Positions 1 to 7,695 of a DNA stretch of 64,000 bases are shown here, one piece after another. Origin of the DNA: Nocardioides pocheonensis (GTDB lineage: Bacteria > Actinomycetota > Actinomycetes > Propionibacteriales > Nocardioidaceae); contig NZ_RJSF01000009.1 in the NCBI RefSeq assembly GCF_003725535.1, positions 14,321 through 78,320 of the forward strand, in the 5' to 3' direction. The position numbers and the translations under genes are program-made. The stretch's first letter is position 1. The number at the start of each line of letters is the position of its first letter. The notes below the pieces were generated by a model. The model had not been told where the DNA came from, did no database searches, and worked only from the letters and a program-made list of their open reading frames with translations.

Positions 1-275
1 TGGTGCTTGAGGATCGCCTGGTGCTTGAGGATCGCCTGGTGCTTCAGGATCGCCGAGTGGTTCAGGATCGCCGAGTGGCTGCCGCCGTCGAGGATGGCGG
101 CGTTGGCAGTCGAAGCAATGCCGGCCACGGGCACGGCGGCCATGACGGTCGAAGCTGCCAACAGGCCCAGCGTGCGGACGCTGCCCATCTTGCGGATACG
201 GTCCATCTTGCGGATTCGGTCCATCTTGCGGATACGGTCCATCTTGCTGATTCGGTCCATCTTGCGGATGCGCAT
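1..275 (-). CDS. Repeat-rich secreted protein, truncated by window edge
   Basis: Open from an ATG at 275 to the window edge with no stop, 91 codons visible. A GAGGGAGGG ribosome site lies about 9 nt upstream. The protein has three parts. Residues 5-34 are five hexads close to KMDRIR, an unusually long basic n-region. Residues 35-60 are a hydrophobic segment ending ASTANA, a good signal peptidase I site. From residue 61 the mature part reads AILDGGSHSAILNHSAILK and continues as AILKHQ hexads to the edge. Both repeat blocks have an 18-nt period in DNA. Function is unknown; a secreted or wall-associated repeat protein is an inference. The C-terminus is outside the window. Confidence 0.7.
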   Translation of the reverse strand, partial: MRIRKMDRISKMDRIRKMDRIRKMDRIRKMGSVRTLGLLAASTVMAAVPVAGIASTANAAILDGGSHSAILNHSAILKHQAILKHQAILKH

Positions 276-512
276 GGTGTTGTCCCTCCCTCTGCCTCGA
301 GCCCCGATGACCCGAAGACGTGCTCACTATTGAGGGCAGTGGGACGGAGGGGGAACCGAATGGAACAAACCCTTCCGGCTTGACTAGACCGACCCCTTCG
401 GCGGTTCCGATCCATACGTTACGAATGCCCGAAAATGTCCATGCCGTAAGGGCGTTTGTCCCCATAAATCGCGGTAAAAGGGCGTGTTCCTCTTGACGCC
501 TAGACTCCGATC
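276..512. other. Divergent intergenic region
   Basis: This 237-nt stretch separates the leftward repeat-protein gene from the rightward HD-domain gene. It is more A/T-rich than its surroundings. Two imperfect direct copies of GTAA(AA)GGGCGTKTKTCC occur near 448-462 and 473-490. A TAGACT -10-like hexamer at 501-506 serves the HD gene. I see no gene in it. Confidence 0.5.
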
Positions 513-1133
513 GTGGATGCCACGCACCCCCTCTCGGCGACGTCGCTGGCGTGGCCTCTGCCCGATCGGACCGACCTCCGCGACCAGCTGCTCGCGGCCT
601 ACGCGAACGGCCGCGGCTACCACGACACCCGGCACCTCGCCGAGGTGCTCGAGCGCCTCGACGAGCTGGGCGAGTCCGGCAACGCCGAGCTCGTGCTGGC
701 GGCCTGGTACCACGATGCTGTCTACGACGGCCGACGCCACGCCGAGGAGCGCTCGGCCCGGCTCGCCGAGTCCGACCTGACCGGCGCCGACCTGCCCGGC
801 ACGGGCGTCGACGTCGCCGAGGTGGCCCGCCTGGTCCGGCTCACCGCGCACCACGACCCGGGGCCGGGCGACCACGCCGGCGAGGCGCTCTGCGACGCCG
901 ACCTGGCCATCCTCTCCGCCGGCCCGGAGCGCTACCGGGAGTACACCGCCGGCGTCCGCGACGAGTACGCCGCTCTCTCCGACGAGACCTTCCGGGCGGG
1001 CCGGCTCGCGGTGCTCGAGGAGCTCGCCGGCCGCGACCGGCTCTTCCGCACGGCGTACGCACGCGAACGGTGGGAGCCACGGGCCCGTGCCAACCTGCGC
1101 CGGGAGATCGAGGAGCTGCGCTCGGTCCGCTGA
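513..1133 (+). CDS. HD-domain predicted metal-dependent phosphohydrolase
   Basis: 206 aa. It carries the YHDTRHLAEVLERLDEL segment (about residues 36-52) and the WYHDAVYDG motif with the paired metal ligands H67-D68, which together mark the COG4339-type HD superfamily. Members are presumed soluble hydrolases of phosphate esters or nucleotides; the substrate is unknown. The GTG start has no Shine-Dalgarno sequence, but TAGACT lies at 501-506, six bases before it, so a leaderless transcript is likely. A leftward DUF4031 gene ends 21 nt downstream. Confidence 0.8.
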   Translation: MDATHPLSATSLAWPLPDRTDLRDQLLAAYANGRGYHDTRHLAEVLERLDELGESGNAELVLAAWYHDAVYDGRRHAEERSARLAESDLTGADLPGTGVDVAEVARLVRLTAHHDPGPGDHAGEALCDADLAILSAGPERYREYTAGVRDEYAALSDETFRAGRLAVLEELAGRDRLFRTAYARERWEPRARANLRREIEELRSVR

Positions 1134-1154
1134 CGCTCCGCCGGGGAGTGCCCC

Positions 1155-1457
1155 TCAGGGACGAGGCCCGACCGACTTCCGACCGGGCATCTTCCGACCG
1201 GGCATCTTCCGGCGGCGGAGCCCGGCCCGGACCAGCCGCTCGACGAGCTCGCGGCTGCGCACCGGCACGGCACCCGCGGCGACCAGGTCGTCGTAGGCCT
1301 CCGCCGGAACGTCGTAGTGGTCGCCGTCGAAGCCGCGCTCGGGCACGCCCAAGCGCGCCGCGAACTCGTGCAGCTCCTCGTAGGAGACGTCGGACGCGAG
1401 GTGGGACCACATCCGGCCGCGCCACGGCACCTGCGGCGGGTCGATGAGGATCGTCAC
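1155..1457 (-). CDS. DUF4031 domain-containing protein
   Basis: 100 aa, matching the DUF4031 family over almost its full length: MTILIDPP start, RMWSHLASDVSYEELHEFA core and DRDHYDVP-like block (here DGDHYDVP). No biochemical role is established for the family. The C-terminus ends in a short basic repeat (MPGRKMPGRKS) encoded by a 15-nt tandem duplication near 1183-1212. It converges with the HD gene. Confidence 0.8.
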   Translation of the reverse strand: MTILIDPPQVPWRGRMWSHLASDVSYEELHEFAARLGVPERGFDGDHYDVPAEAYDDLVAAGAVPVRSRELVERLVRAGLRRRKMPGRKMPGRKSVGPRP

Positions 1458-1476
1458 CCCGTCAGGCTAGCTGCGG

Positions 1477-1647
1477 CTAGTGCGGCAACCCGTCGCGGTG
1501 GCGGCGCACGTGGAAGTGGACGACTCCACGACCGCGGTCGTAGCTGTGCACCGCGAGGAAGGTGCCGAAGATCAGCATCGCGAAGAACGTCAGCGTCATC
1601 GCGATGAACCAGATGAATGCGTCACTGCCTGCCATGTTGCCTGCCAT
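1477..1647 (-). CDS. Small single-pass membrane protein, 56 aa
   Basis: The start chosen is the ATG at 1647, because AGGAGG lies 8 nt upstream; a longer open frame has no comparable site. The product starts MAGNMAGSDAFIWFIAMTL, has one strongly hydrophobic helix (about residues 9-31) and a basic, histidine-rich tail with two HxH/HxR clusters. The best guess is a small inner-membrane protein with a cytoplasmic basic tail. Family not recognised. Confidence 0.6.
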   Translation of the reverse strand: MAGNMAGSDAFIWFIAMTLTFFAMLIFGTFLAVHSYDRGRGVVHFHVRRHRDGLPH

Positions 1648-1815
1648 GGTCGACCTCCTGCCGATCGCCCGGGACACACACGTTCTGCTCCGACGGTAGG
1701 CCGGTTCGACCCGGATCGGAAGGCCCGACCGGGAGGCCCGCGACCGGCGCTCGCCGACGTCCACCGCAGACCCGGGGCGCGGTCACCCACCGCGTGCGCA
1801 CCTACCCTCTCCCTC

Positions 1816-2580
1816 GTGACCACCGATGAGCTGCAGATCCACCGCCGCGACGGCGTCGTCGAGGTCGTCTTCGACCGGCCGGAGCGCCGCAACGCCTTCA
1901 CCGCGGCCATGTACGCCGGCATGCGCGCCCTGGTCGACGAGCTGGGCACCGACCCGAGCACCCGGGTTCTGGTGCTCCGCTGCGCCGGCGGCAAGGCGTT
2001 CGCCGCGGGCAACGAGATCTCCGACTTCCTCGACCGCGACGCGGTCGCCTACGAGGAGAGCATCCGCGAGCTGCTCGTCGCGCTCTTCGAGCTGCCGCAG
2101 GTCACGATCGCCGCGGTCGACGGCGCCTGCGTCGGCGGAGGTCTCGCCGTGGCGACCCACTGCGACCTGCGGATCTGCACCCCGCACTCCCGGTTCGGCT
2201 ACCCGATCGCCCGTACGCTCGGCAACGCCCTGTCCGCCTCGATCGTGTACCGCTGCGCCAGCGTCTTCGGCGAGTCGCTCACCCGCGAGATGCTGCTGAC
2301 CTCGCGGCTCACCAGCGCCGACCGCGCGTACGCCGCGGGCGCGGTGATGTCGGTCGTCGAGGACCTCGACGCCGAGGTCGGCCACGTCGTCCACGGCCTG
2401 CTCGAGGCCTCGGCCGTGACCCTGCGCGCGACGAAGGGGCAGCTCACCCACCGGGCGCGCCTGCTGGAGGCCGAGCCCGACACCGACGCGGCACTGCTGG
2501 CCGAGGTCTACCAGGGCCCGGACTTCGCCGAGGGCGTGCGCGCGTTCCTCGCCAAGGAGAAGCCGGCCTTCCGGCGCTGA
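1816..2580 (+). CDS. Enoyl-CoA hydratase/isomerase family protein
   Basis: 254 aa crotonase-fold protein. FDRPERRNAFTAAMY, the oxyanion-hole segment KAFAAGNEISDF and VDGACVGGGLAVATHCDLRI are the family signatures. The acidic residues typical of classical hydratases are not clearly present in GGGLAVATHCD, so the exact reaction (hydration, isomerisation or other) is open. The GTG at 1816 is chosen because TACCCT (1803-1808) lies seven bases upstream and homology begins just after it, suggesting leaderless translation. A longer open frame reaches upstream to 1480 but lacks family similarity. Confidence 0.85.
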   Translation: MTTDELQIHRRDGVVEVVFDRPERRNAFTAAMYAGMRALVDELGTDPSTRVLVLRCAGGKAFAAGNEISDFLDRDAVAYEESIRELLVALFELPQVTIAAVDGACVGGGLAVATHCDLRICTPHSRFGYPIARTLGNALSASIVYRCASVFGESLTREMLLTSRLTSADRAYAAGAVMSVVEDLDAEVGHVVHGLLEASAVTLRATKGQLTHRARLLEAEPDTDAALLAEVYQGPDFAEGVRAFLAKEKPAFRR

Positions 2581-2645
2581 ACCCGGCGGACGCGCTGACG
2601 AGCGAGCCCTCGGAACAAGCCCGCGGTCACTCCGGTTCCACCGAC

Positions 2646-3035
2646 ATGCGGAGCAAGCCCGTCCTCACGCCCGGCCCGCGGCACCCGATCACGATCGAGC
2701 CGGCCGCGGGACGCGTGCGCGTGACCTTCGCCGACCGCGTGATCGCCGACACCGACCGCGCCCTGGTGCTGCGGGAGGCCGGCTACCCGCCCGTCCACTA
2801 CCTGCCGCTCGCCGACGTGGACACCGCGGTGCTCGAGCCCTCGACCCTCCGAACGTACTGCCCGTACAAGGGCGACGCGACCTACTTCACCCTCCGCGCG
2901 GGCGACCGGATCGCCGACGACGCGGTCTGGCGCTACGAGTCGCCGTACGACGCGGTCGCCGCCATCGCCGGCCATGTCGCCTTCTACCCGCAGCACGTCA
3001 CCATCGAGCAGGTCGACGAGCACGAGCCGGCCTGA
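2646..3035 (+). CDS. DUF427 domain-containing protein
   Basis: 129 aa. RVRVTFADRVIADTDRALVLREAGYPPVHYLP and the YCPYKGDATYF block are hallmarks of DUF427, a small beta-rich family with no settled function. The frame covers the domain with little extra. No obvious Shine-Dalgarno sequence precedes the ATG. It stands alone, 65 nt after the crotonase gene, and could be read through from it. Confidence 0.8.
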   Translation: MRSKPVLTPGPRHPITIEPAAGRVRVTFADRVIADTDRALVLREAGYPPVHYLPLADVDTAVLEPSTLRTYCPYKGDATYFTLRAGDRIADDAVWRYESPYDAVAAIAGHVAFYPQHVTIEQVDEHEPA

Positions 3036-3115
3036 GCCCGGGCGCCGGGTATTGCGTGAGCCGTCGAGGCGTGGGTAAGTGGGACAGGTCACATTCGCTC
3101 GTCCCGAGGAGTGTC

Positions 3116-4249
3116 ATGTCGTCCAGCAGAACCAAAGCCCTCGTTGCACTCGGAGGAGCTTTCGCCCTCGTCGCCGCCGCACTCATGCCGGCGCAGGCGG
3201 GAACCGCGGTCCGGCAGAGCGCCGACCGAAGCGGCCAGTCCAGTCGGCTGGTCACCGTCACCAGCGACCTCACCGGGCCTCGCGGGCTCGCGGTGATCTC
3301 CAAGAGGAAGGCCGTCGTCGGTCAGGCGGACGGCACCATCAGCCGCGTCGTCAAGCACCCCGGCATGCCGGCCACGGTCACCACCCTGACCCACGTGCCC
3401 GCCACCTTCATCGCCCCGGCCGTCGCGCGCGGTCGGCACCACCTGATCTGGATCCTCACCGCCGGCGGCGACCCCGGCACCGGCGCCGCCACGCTGTACA
3501 AGTGGAAGCCCGGCTTCACCGCTCCCAAGGTGGTCGCGGACATCGGCGCGTTCCAGCAGACCGACCATGACCCGTTCAACCTCGCGGACGACCCAGGCGA
3601 GAGCGACCCGTACGGCGTCGTCGCCCTCGGGCGGGGAGCGCTCGTCGCCGACGCCGCCGGCAACGACCTGCTGAAGGTCAACCGCCACGGCCGGGTCCAG
3701 CGCGTGGCGGCACTCAAGCCGCGTACCGTCGCCGTCCCGCCCGGTCTGCCGGCCACGGATCCCGAGTCCGGTCAGCCGATCCCGCCGGCCGGCACGATGA
3801 TCCCGTCCGAAGCGGTCGCCACGTCGGTGACCGTCGGCAGCGACGGCTTCTGGTACGTCGGCGAGCTCCGCGGCTTCCCGGCCACCCCGGGCACCTCGGA
3901 GGTCTGGCGGATCAAGCCGGGCACCAGGAACGCCGTCTGCGACCCGGTGCACCCGAACCGTGGCCCGTGCAAGCGGTACCTCGACGGGATGACCTCGATC
4001 GAGGACCTCGCCCCCGCCCCGCACGGTCGGCTCTACATCCTCGAGCTGTCCAAGATGAGCTGGCTGAAGATGGAGCTCGGCATCGCCGGCTCCGACGTCG
4101 GCGGGCTGTTCAAGGTGCGTCGTCACCACGTCATCCGGGAGATGGCGAAGAACAAGCTGACCCAGCCCGGTGGCGTCGACCGCCGGATGGACGCGCTGTT
4201 CGTCACCGGCCCGGTGTTCGGACCCGGCAAGCTGTTCCAGTTCCGCTGA
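3116..4249 (+). CDS. Secreted ScyD/ScyE family protein
   Basis: 377 aa. The ATG at 3116 follows a GAGGAG site and starts a clean signal peptide ending near MPAQAG; an upstream in-frame start would bury it. The mature part is a beta-propeller-like protein with repeated TGPRGLAVI, DPYGVVALG and WYVGELRGFP blade motifs, as in ScyD/ScyE proteins. Those were named from scytonemin clusters, but actinobacterial members are simply exported proteins of unknown role. A 14-bp stem terminator follows at 4277-4309. Confidence 0.8.
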   Translation: MSSSRTKALVALGGAFALVAAALMPAQAGTAVRQSADRSGQSSRLVTVTSDLTGPRGLAVISKRKAVVGQADGTISRVVKHPGMPATVTTLTHVPATFIAPAVARGRHHLIWILTAGGDPGTGAATLYKWKPGFTAPKVVADIGAFQQTDHDPFNLADDPGESDPYGVVALGRGALVADAAGNDLLKVNRHGRVQRVAALKPRTVAVPPGLPATDPESGQPIPPAGTMIPSEAVATSVTVGSDGFWYVGELRGFPATPGTSEVWRIKPGTRNAVCDPVHPNRGPCKRYLDGMTSIEDLAPAPHGRLYILELSKMSWLKMELGIAGSDVGGLFKVRRHHVIREMAKNKLTQPGGVDRRMDALFVTGPVFGPGKLFQFR

Positions 4250-4276
4250 CGCCGGTCCGGCGCAGCTGACGATCGG

Positions 4277-4309
4277 CCGGCCCGGCTCCCCCACAGGGAG
4301 CCGGGCCGG
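4277..4309. terminator. Bidirectional terminator hairpin
   Basis: Perfect 14-bp stem (4277-4290 with 4296-4309) and a CCACA loop, between the convergent ScyD-like and HMG-CoA reductase genes. There is no long T-run, as is usual in high-G+C genomes. Confidence 0.75.
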
Positions 4310-4334
4310 ATCGTTCGCGTCAGGGCCGTTTGGG

Positions 4335-5567
4335 TCAGGGCCGGTTGCGGCCCAGCTCGTCGTGGGCCTGGACCCACTCCTCGACGACCACCGCCGACCC
4401 CAGCGACAGCTCGCCCGCGAGCACGGTGGCGGCCACGATCTCGGCGAGCTTCAGCACCTTGCCGGCGCCGTAGCAGCCGAGCAGCTCCAGGCACTCCCGC
4501 TGCGTGGCCAGGCCGGTGCCCCCGCCGTACGTCGCCACGATCAGCGCCGGGATCGTGACGGCTGCGTAGTAGTCGCCGTTCGGCAGCAGCTCGGAGAACC
4601 CGTAGGCCGCCGAGCTCTCCGCGACGTTGGCGACGTCCTGCCCGGTGGCGATGAACAGGGCGGTGATCCCGTTCGCCGAGTGCAGCCCGTTGTTGTTCAC
4701 CCCGGCCATGAAGCCGCCGAGGTTGCCGACCAGGCGGGCCTTCCAGAGCTTGTCGGTGCTCACGCCCATGTGCTCCTCGACGAGCGCCGCCGGCAGCGTG
4801 ATCTCCGCGACCACGCGCTTGCCCCGGGTGTGCAGCATGTTGACCGTCGAGCTCTTCTTGTCCGTGGCGAACTGCCCCTCGAGGTAGAAGTGCAGCTCGC
4901 CCGGGTAGTTCTGCTTGATCCACGCGCACGCGGCGAAGGTCGCCTTGCCGGTCATGTTCTGCCCCGCGGCGTCGCCGGTCGTGTAGTTGAACCGGGTGTA
5001 GAGCATCCGTGCGGCCGAGAACTTCTGGATCTCGATCAGCCGGCCCGAGCGCGTCGTCGCCTCGGCCGCCGCGGCGATCTCGTCGAGGTGGGCGTCCAGC
5101 CAGCCGCTGAACTCCTTGACCCCGCGCGCGCTCTCGAAGAGGAAGACCGGCGCCCGCTGCATCCGGTCGTCCAGCACGGTCGTGGTGATCCCGCCCGCCT
5201 CGCGCATCAGCTTCATGCCGCGGTTGTAGGAGGCGACCAGGGTGCCCTCCGTCGTCGCCAGCGGCACGTAGAAGTCCCCCTGCGCGTGCTCGCCGTTGAC
5301 CAGCAGCGGGCCGGCCAGCCCGATCGGCACCTGCGCGACGCCGAAGAAGTTCTCGACGTTGCCCGGCAGCGTGGCCGGGTCCAGGGAGTACGACGCGACG
5401 TGCTCGAGCGTGCTCCCGGTCCGCTCGCGCACGAACCGCTGCCGGGCGGCGACGGCCTCGGCGCCGTAGTCGTCGTCGCGGTCGCGCGGGATCCGGTCGT
5501 CCGCGGTCTGGCCGGTCGGGGGCTGGCCGGTCGGGGGCTGGCCGTTCGAATCCTGGGGAGCGCTCAT
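4335..5567 (-). CDS. Hydroxymethylglutaryl-CoA reductase (NADPH), class I-like
   Basis: 410 aa, the size of a soluble catalytic HMG-CoA reductase. Motifs in order: ENFFGVAQVPIGLAGPL (catalytic Glu), TTEGTLVAS, DAAGQNM (Asp and NADPH-binding), DKK...RGKRVVAEI (catalytic Lys), GGFMAGVNNNGLHSANG, ATGQD, YGGGTGLATQ, and a C-terminal AHDELGRNR with the expected His. It makes mevalonate. No other mevalonate gene is in the window. The first 25 residues are a low-complexity NGQPPTGQPPTGQT tail. The small HTH gene at 5666 is divergent, with a perfect palindrome in between. Confidence 0.88.
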   Translation of the reverse strand: MSAPQDSNGQPPTGQPPTGQTADDRIPRDRDDDYGAEAVAARQRFVRERTGSTLEHVASYSLDPATLPGNVENFFGVAQVPIGLAGPLLVNGEHAQGDFYVPLATTEGTLVASYNRGMKLMREAGGITTTVLDDRMQRAPVFLFESARGVKEFSGWLDAHLDEIAAAAEATTRSGRLIEIQKFSAARMLYTRFNYTTGDAAGQNMTGKATFAACAWIKQNYPGELHFYLEGQFATDKKSSTVNMLHTRGKRVVAEITLPAALVEEHMGVSTDKLWKARLVGNLGGFMAGVNNNGLHSANGITALFIATGQDVANVAESSAAYGFSELLPNGDYYAAVTIPALIVATYGGGTGLATQRECLELLGCYGAGKVLKLAEIVAATVLAGELSLGSAVVVEEWVQAHDELGRNRP

Positions 5568-5631
5568 GCGCAGGAGGATGCCACGACCCCGTGCGCCGAC
5601 CTCTTCCCGGAACCAGGGTTCGGATCAGGCG

Positions 5632-5649
5632 TGTCAGCATATGCTGACA
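5632..5649. promoter_or_regulatory. 18-bp perfect palindrome, probable operator
   Basis: TGTCAGCATATGCTGACA reads the same on both strands. It sits 65 bp upstream of the HMG-CoA reductase start and 17 bp before the small HTH gene. Position and symmetry fit a dimeric regulator site; the HTH protein is the obvious candidate binder, but that is inference. Confidence 0.6.
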
Positions 5650-5665
5650 GCATGAGGACACGACC

Positions 5666-5866
5666 ATGAAGACGTCCGTGGGCACCGGCGACCACGACCC
5701 GATCGGCGAGCTCGCCGCGGTGCGCGAGGCCAAGCGCGAGCTGAGCCGCCGCGAGGAGGTCGCCGTCCGCCGGGCCCGCCACCACGGCCTGAGCTGGGCG
5801 GAGATCGGCACGCTCCTGGGCGTCACCCGGCAGACCATCCACCGCAAGTACCGCAAGGTCGGCTGA
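5666..5866 (+). CDS. Small helix-turn-helix DNA-binding protein, 66 aa
   Basis: A short basic protein with a C-terminal HTH: RARHHGLSWAEIGTLLGVTRQTIHRKYRKVG, where SWAEIG is the first helix and TRQTIHRKY the recognition helix. The N-terminal half (AAVREAKRELSRREEVAV) is a charged amphipathic helix that could dimerise. No ligand-binding domain. The palindrome at 5632-5649 lies just upstream, so autoregulation is plausible. Similar 60-70 aa HTH proteins are common in actinobacteria; their regulons are mostly unknown. Confidence 0.75.
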   Translation: MKTSVGTGDHDPIGELAAVREAKRELSRREEVAVRRARHHGLSWAEIGTLLGVTRQTIHRKYRKVG

Positions 5867-6079
5867 GGCCGGAAACCCGGGCGCCGACCGCTCCACACCG
5901 TCGACGCCCGGGGCGGCCCACCAGAGGGGGGCACTCCACACGCCCGGGCTGCGCGCCGCGAGGCCCGCAACCCGGTTCCCCCGCCACTCTCCCGCACGGG
6001 AGTAGCGCGTCGCGTCGAAGTCCGGCAGATCCACCCGAACGGCGGCCGACCAGGACCCAAGGTCCCGGCCGGCGGCGCC

Positions 6080-6994
6080 TCACGCGGTCGCGTCGAGCAC
6101 CTGCTCCTCCCGGACGAAGTCGACCACGGCCTTCACGACCGCCGCGTCGCGCAGGATCTTGCGGTGGCCCAGACCGTCGGTGGTGAGCAGCGGCGCCCGG
6201 ATCGACCGGGCGAAGTCCTCCACGTCGGCGTACGGCGTCTGCCGGTCGTCGCGGTCGGCGATCACCAGGGTCGGCACCGGCCCGGCGTACTCCGCCTGCA
6301 CGCGTGCGTCGAACTCGCTGACCGCGATGCCCACGAAGTCGTCGACGGCACGGTCGAAGGCCCGCCGCGTGCGCGGCCCGAAGCCGAGCGAGGCCTGGAA
6401 GGCGTCGAACAGCGACTGCGACTCCACCATCGGCGCCACGAGCACGAGCCGGTCGGTGCCGAGCCAGCCGAAGCGAAGCGCCAGGTACGTCGCGATCGTC
6501 CCCAGCGAGTGCGCGACGACGGCCTCGGCCGGCCCGAACCGGCAGAACACCGCGTCGAGGGCGTGCGCGAACTCCAACCCGCTGGTCCGGCGCCGGCCGG
6601 CCACGCCGTGCTCGGAGTCGCCGTGCGACGGAGCGTCGAACAGGACGACCCGGAACCCCGCGGCGAGCAACGGCTCGACCATCGCGCCGAACTGCGCGCC
6701 GCGGCCGCCCCACCCGTGCACCAGGTAGACGGTCCCCGGCGATCCCTCCTCCGGTGCGCCGGTGACGGCCGGCTCCCACACCGCACCGCGGACGACGTGC
6801 CCCTGCGCGTCCACCTCGAACGGCGCGCCGCCGTCCGGGACGGGCAGTGCCGGCATCCGCGGCGGCGCGGTGAACCACAGGTCGCGGGCGAGCCGGCCGG
6901 TGCGGCCCGGAGCGACGTGCTCGCCGTACCGGAAGACCGCGCGCGTGGCCGCGTTCCTGAGACGAACGATCGTGCTTTTTTGAGCCCAGTCCAT
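6080..6994 (-). CDS. Alpha/beta hydrolase
   Basis: 304 aa. VYLVHGWGGRG (oxyanion loop), FDAPSHGDS, and the nucleophile elbow VAHSLGT with catalytic Ser, then VIADRDDRQTP carrying the acid and DGLGHRKI the His. Substrate unknown. The ATG at 6994 has AGGAGG nine bases upstream. It lies 43 nt after the tetR-type gene on the same strand and is probably its operon partner and target. An operator-like sequence overlaps codons 5-10. Confidence 0.82.
   Translation of the reverse strand: MDWAQKSTIVRLRNAATRAVFRYGEHVAPGRTGRLARDLWFTAPPRMPALPVPDGGAPFEVDAQGHVVRGAVWEPAVTGAPEEGSPGTVYLVHGWGGRGAQFGAMVEPLLAAGFRVVLFDAPSHGDSEHGVAGRRRTSGLEFAHALDAVFCRFGPAEAVVAHSLGTIATYLALRFGWLGTDRLVLVAPMVESQSLFDAFQASLGFGPRTRRAFDRAVDDFVGIAVSEFDARVQAEYAGPVPTLVIADRDDRQTPYADVEDFARSIRAPLLTTDGLGHRKILRDAAVVKAVVDFVREEQVLDATA
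6965..6980. promoter_or_regulatory. Second copy of TetR-operator-like sequence
   Basis: The segment CGATCGTGCTTTT here matches CGGTCGTGCTTTT at 7643-7655 in 12 of 13 bases. It lies inside the first codons of the hydrolase gene, where a bound repressor could block elongation. Only one half-site is well kept, so it may be chance. Confidence 0.35.
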
Positions 6995-7037
6995 GGTTGC
7001 TGTCCTCCTGCGGGTGGTGGTGGCGGTCGGGTCCGGG

Positions 7038-7625
7038 CTACGCCGCGCTGGCGGCGATCAGCTGGTCGAACGCGACCCGGGTGCGCTCGAGCGCCTTGGG
7101 GTCGTGCATGAGCCGGGAGGCGTGGTGGAAGCCGTACATCAGCGCCTGCACCTGGAACGCGAACTGCTCGGTGTCGAGGTCGGCGCGGAAGTCGCCCTCG
7201 CTGACCGCGGTGCCGGCGACGGTCACGATCAGCTCGGTCCAGTCACGCTCGCCCTGCACGAGGGCGTCACGCACCGGGCCGGGGCGGTCGTCGTACTCGA
7301 TCGCACCGGTCACGAAGATGCATCCGCCCTCGAGGACCTCGGTCGCCCAGTACAGCCACAGGTCGAAGAGCGCCCGGACGCGCTTCACCCCCCGAGGGGT
7401 GGCCAGGGTGGGCCGGACGACGACGTCGGTGAGCCGCTCGCGGGCGCGAGCGAGGGTCTCGAGCTGGAGCGCCTCCTTGGACCGGAAGTGCGCGAACAGC
7501 CCGCTCTTGCTCATCCCGGTGCGCTCGGCGAGCTGCCCGATGGTGAGCCCGGTGAAGCCGACCTCGGACGCGATCCCGACGGCGTCGTCGAGGATCGCCG
7601 CCTTGGTGTCCTGGCCCTTGCTCAT
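7038..7625 (-). CDS. TetR/AcrR family transcriptional regulator
   Basis: 195 aa. The N-terminal TetR HTH is clear: TKAAILDDAVGIASEVGF, then LTIGQLAERTGMSKSGLFAHF. The C-terminal ligand-binding domain (about 80-190) resembles the TetR_C family often seen in YcdC-like regulators. It is transcribed with the downstream hydrolase. No Shine-Dalgarno is visible; GATTCT lies seven bases before the ATG, so the message may be leaderless, with the operator at 7639-7650 just upstream of that hexamer. Confidence 0.87.
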   Translation of the reverse strand: MSKGQDTKAAILDDAVGIASEVGFTGLTIGQLAERTGMSKSGLFAHFRSKEALQLETLARARERLTDVVVRPTLATPRGVKRVRALFDLWLYWATEVLEGGCIFVTGAIEYDDRPGPVRDALVQGERDWTELIVTVAGTAVSEGDFRADLDTEQFAFQVQALMYGFHHASRLMHDPKALERTRVAFDQLIAASAA

Positions 7626-7638
7626 GCGGCCAAGAATC

Positions 7639-7650
7639 GCACGGTCGTGC
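7639..7650. promoter_or_regulatory. TetR autoregulatory operator candidate
   Basis: Near-perfect inverted repeat GCACGGTCGTGC, flanked by AAGAAT and TTTTCA, 14 bp upstream of the tetR-type start and abutting its likely -10 hexamer. A related sequence occurs at 6965-6980. Confidence 0.5.
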
Positions 7651-7695
7651 TTTTCAGGTCAACGGTTTTCCGCGGGCCTCCTCCGGCCGCTGCGC

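Noticed and set aside
1480-1815. N-terminal extension of the enoyl-CoA hydratase family protein
   Set aside because: Open frame only; it crosses the small membrane-protein gene and promoter, and homology begins after the GTG at 1816.
5540-5560. tRNA T-arm-like GTTCGAATCC
   Set aside because: Lies in the HMG-CoA reductase 5' coding region and no cloverleaf forms around it.
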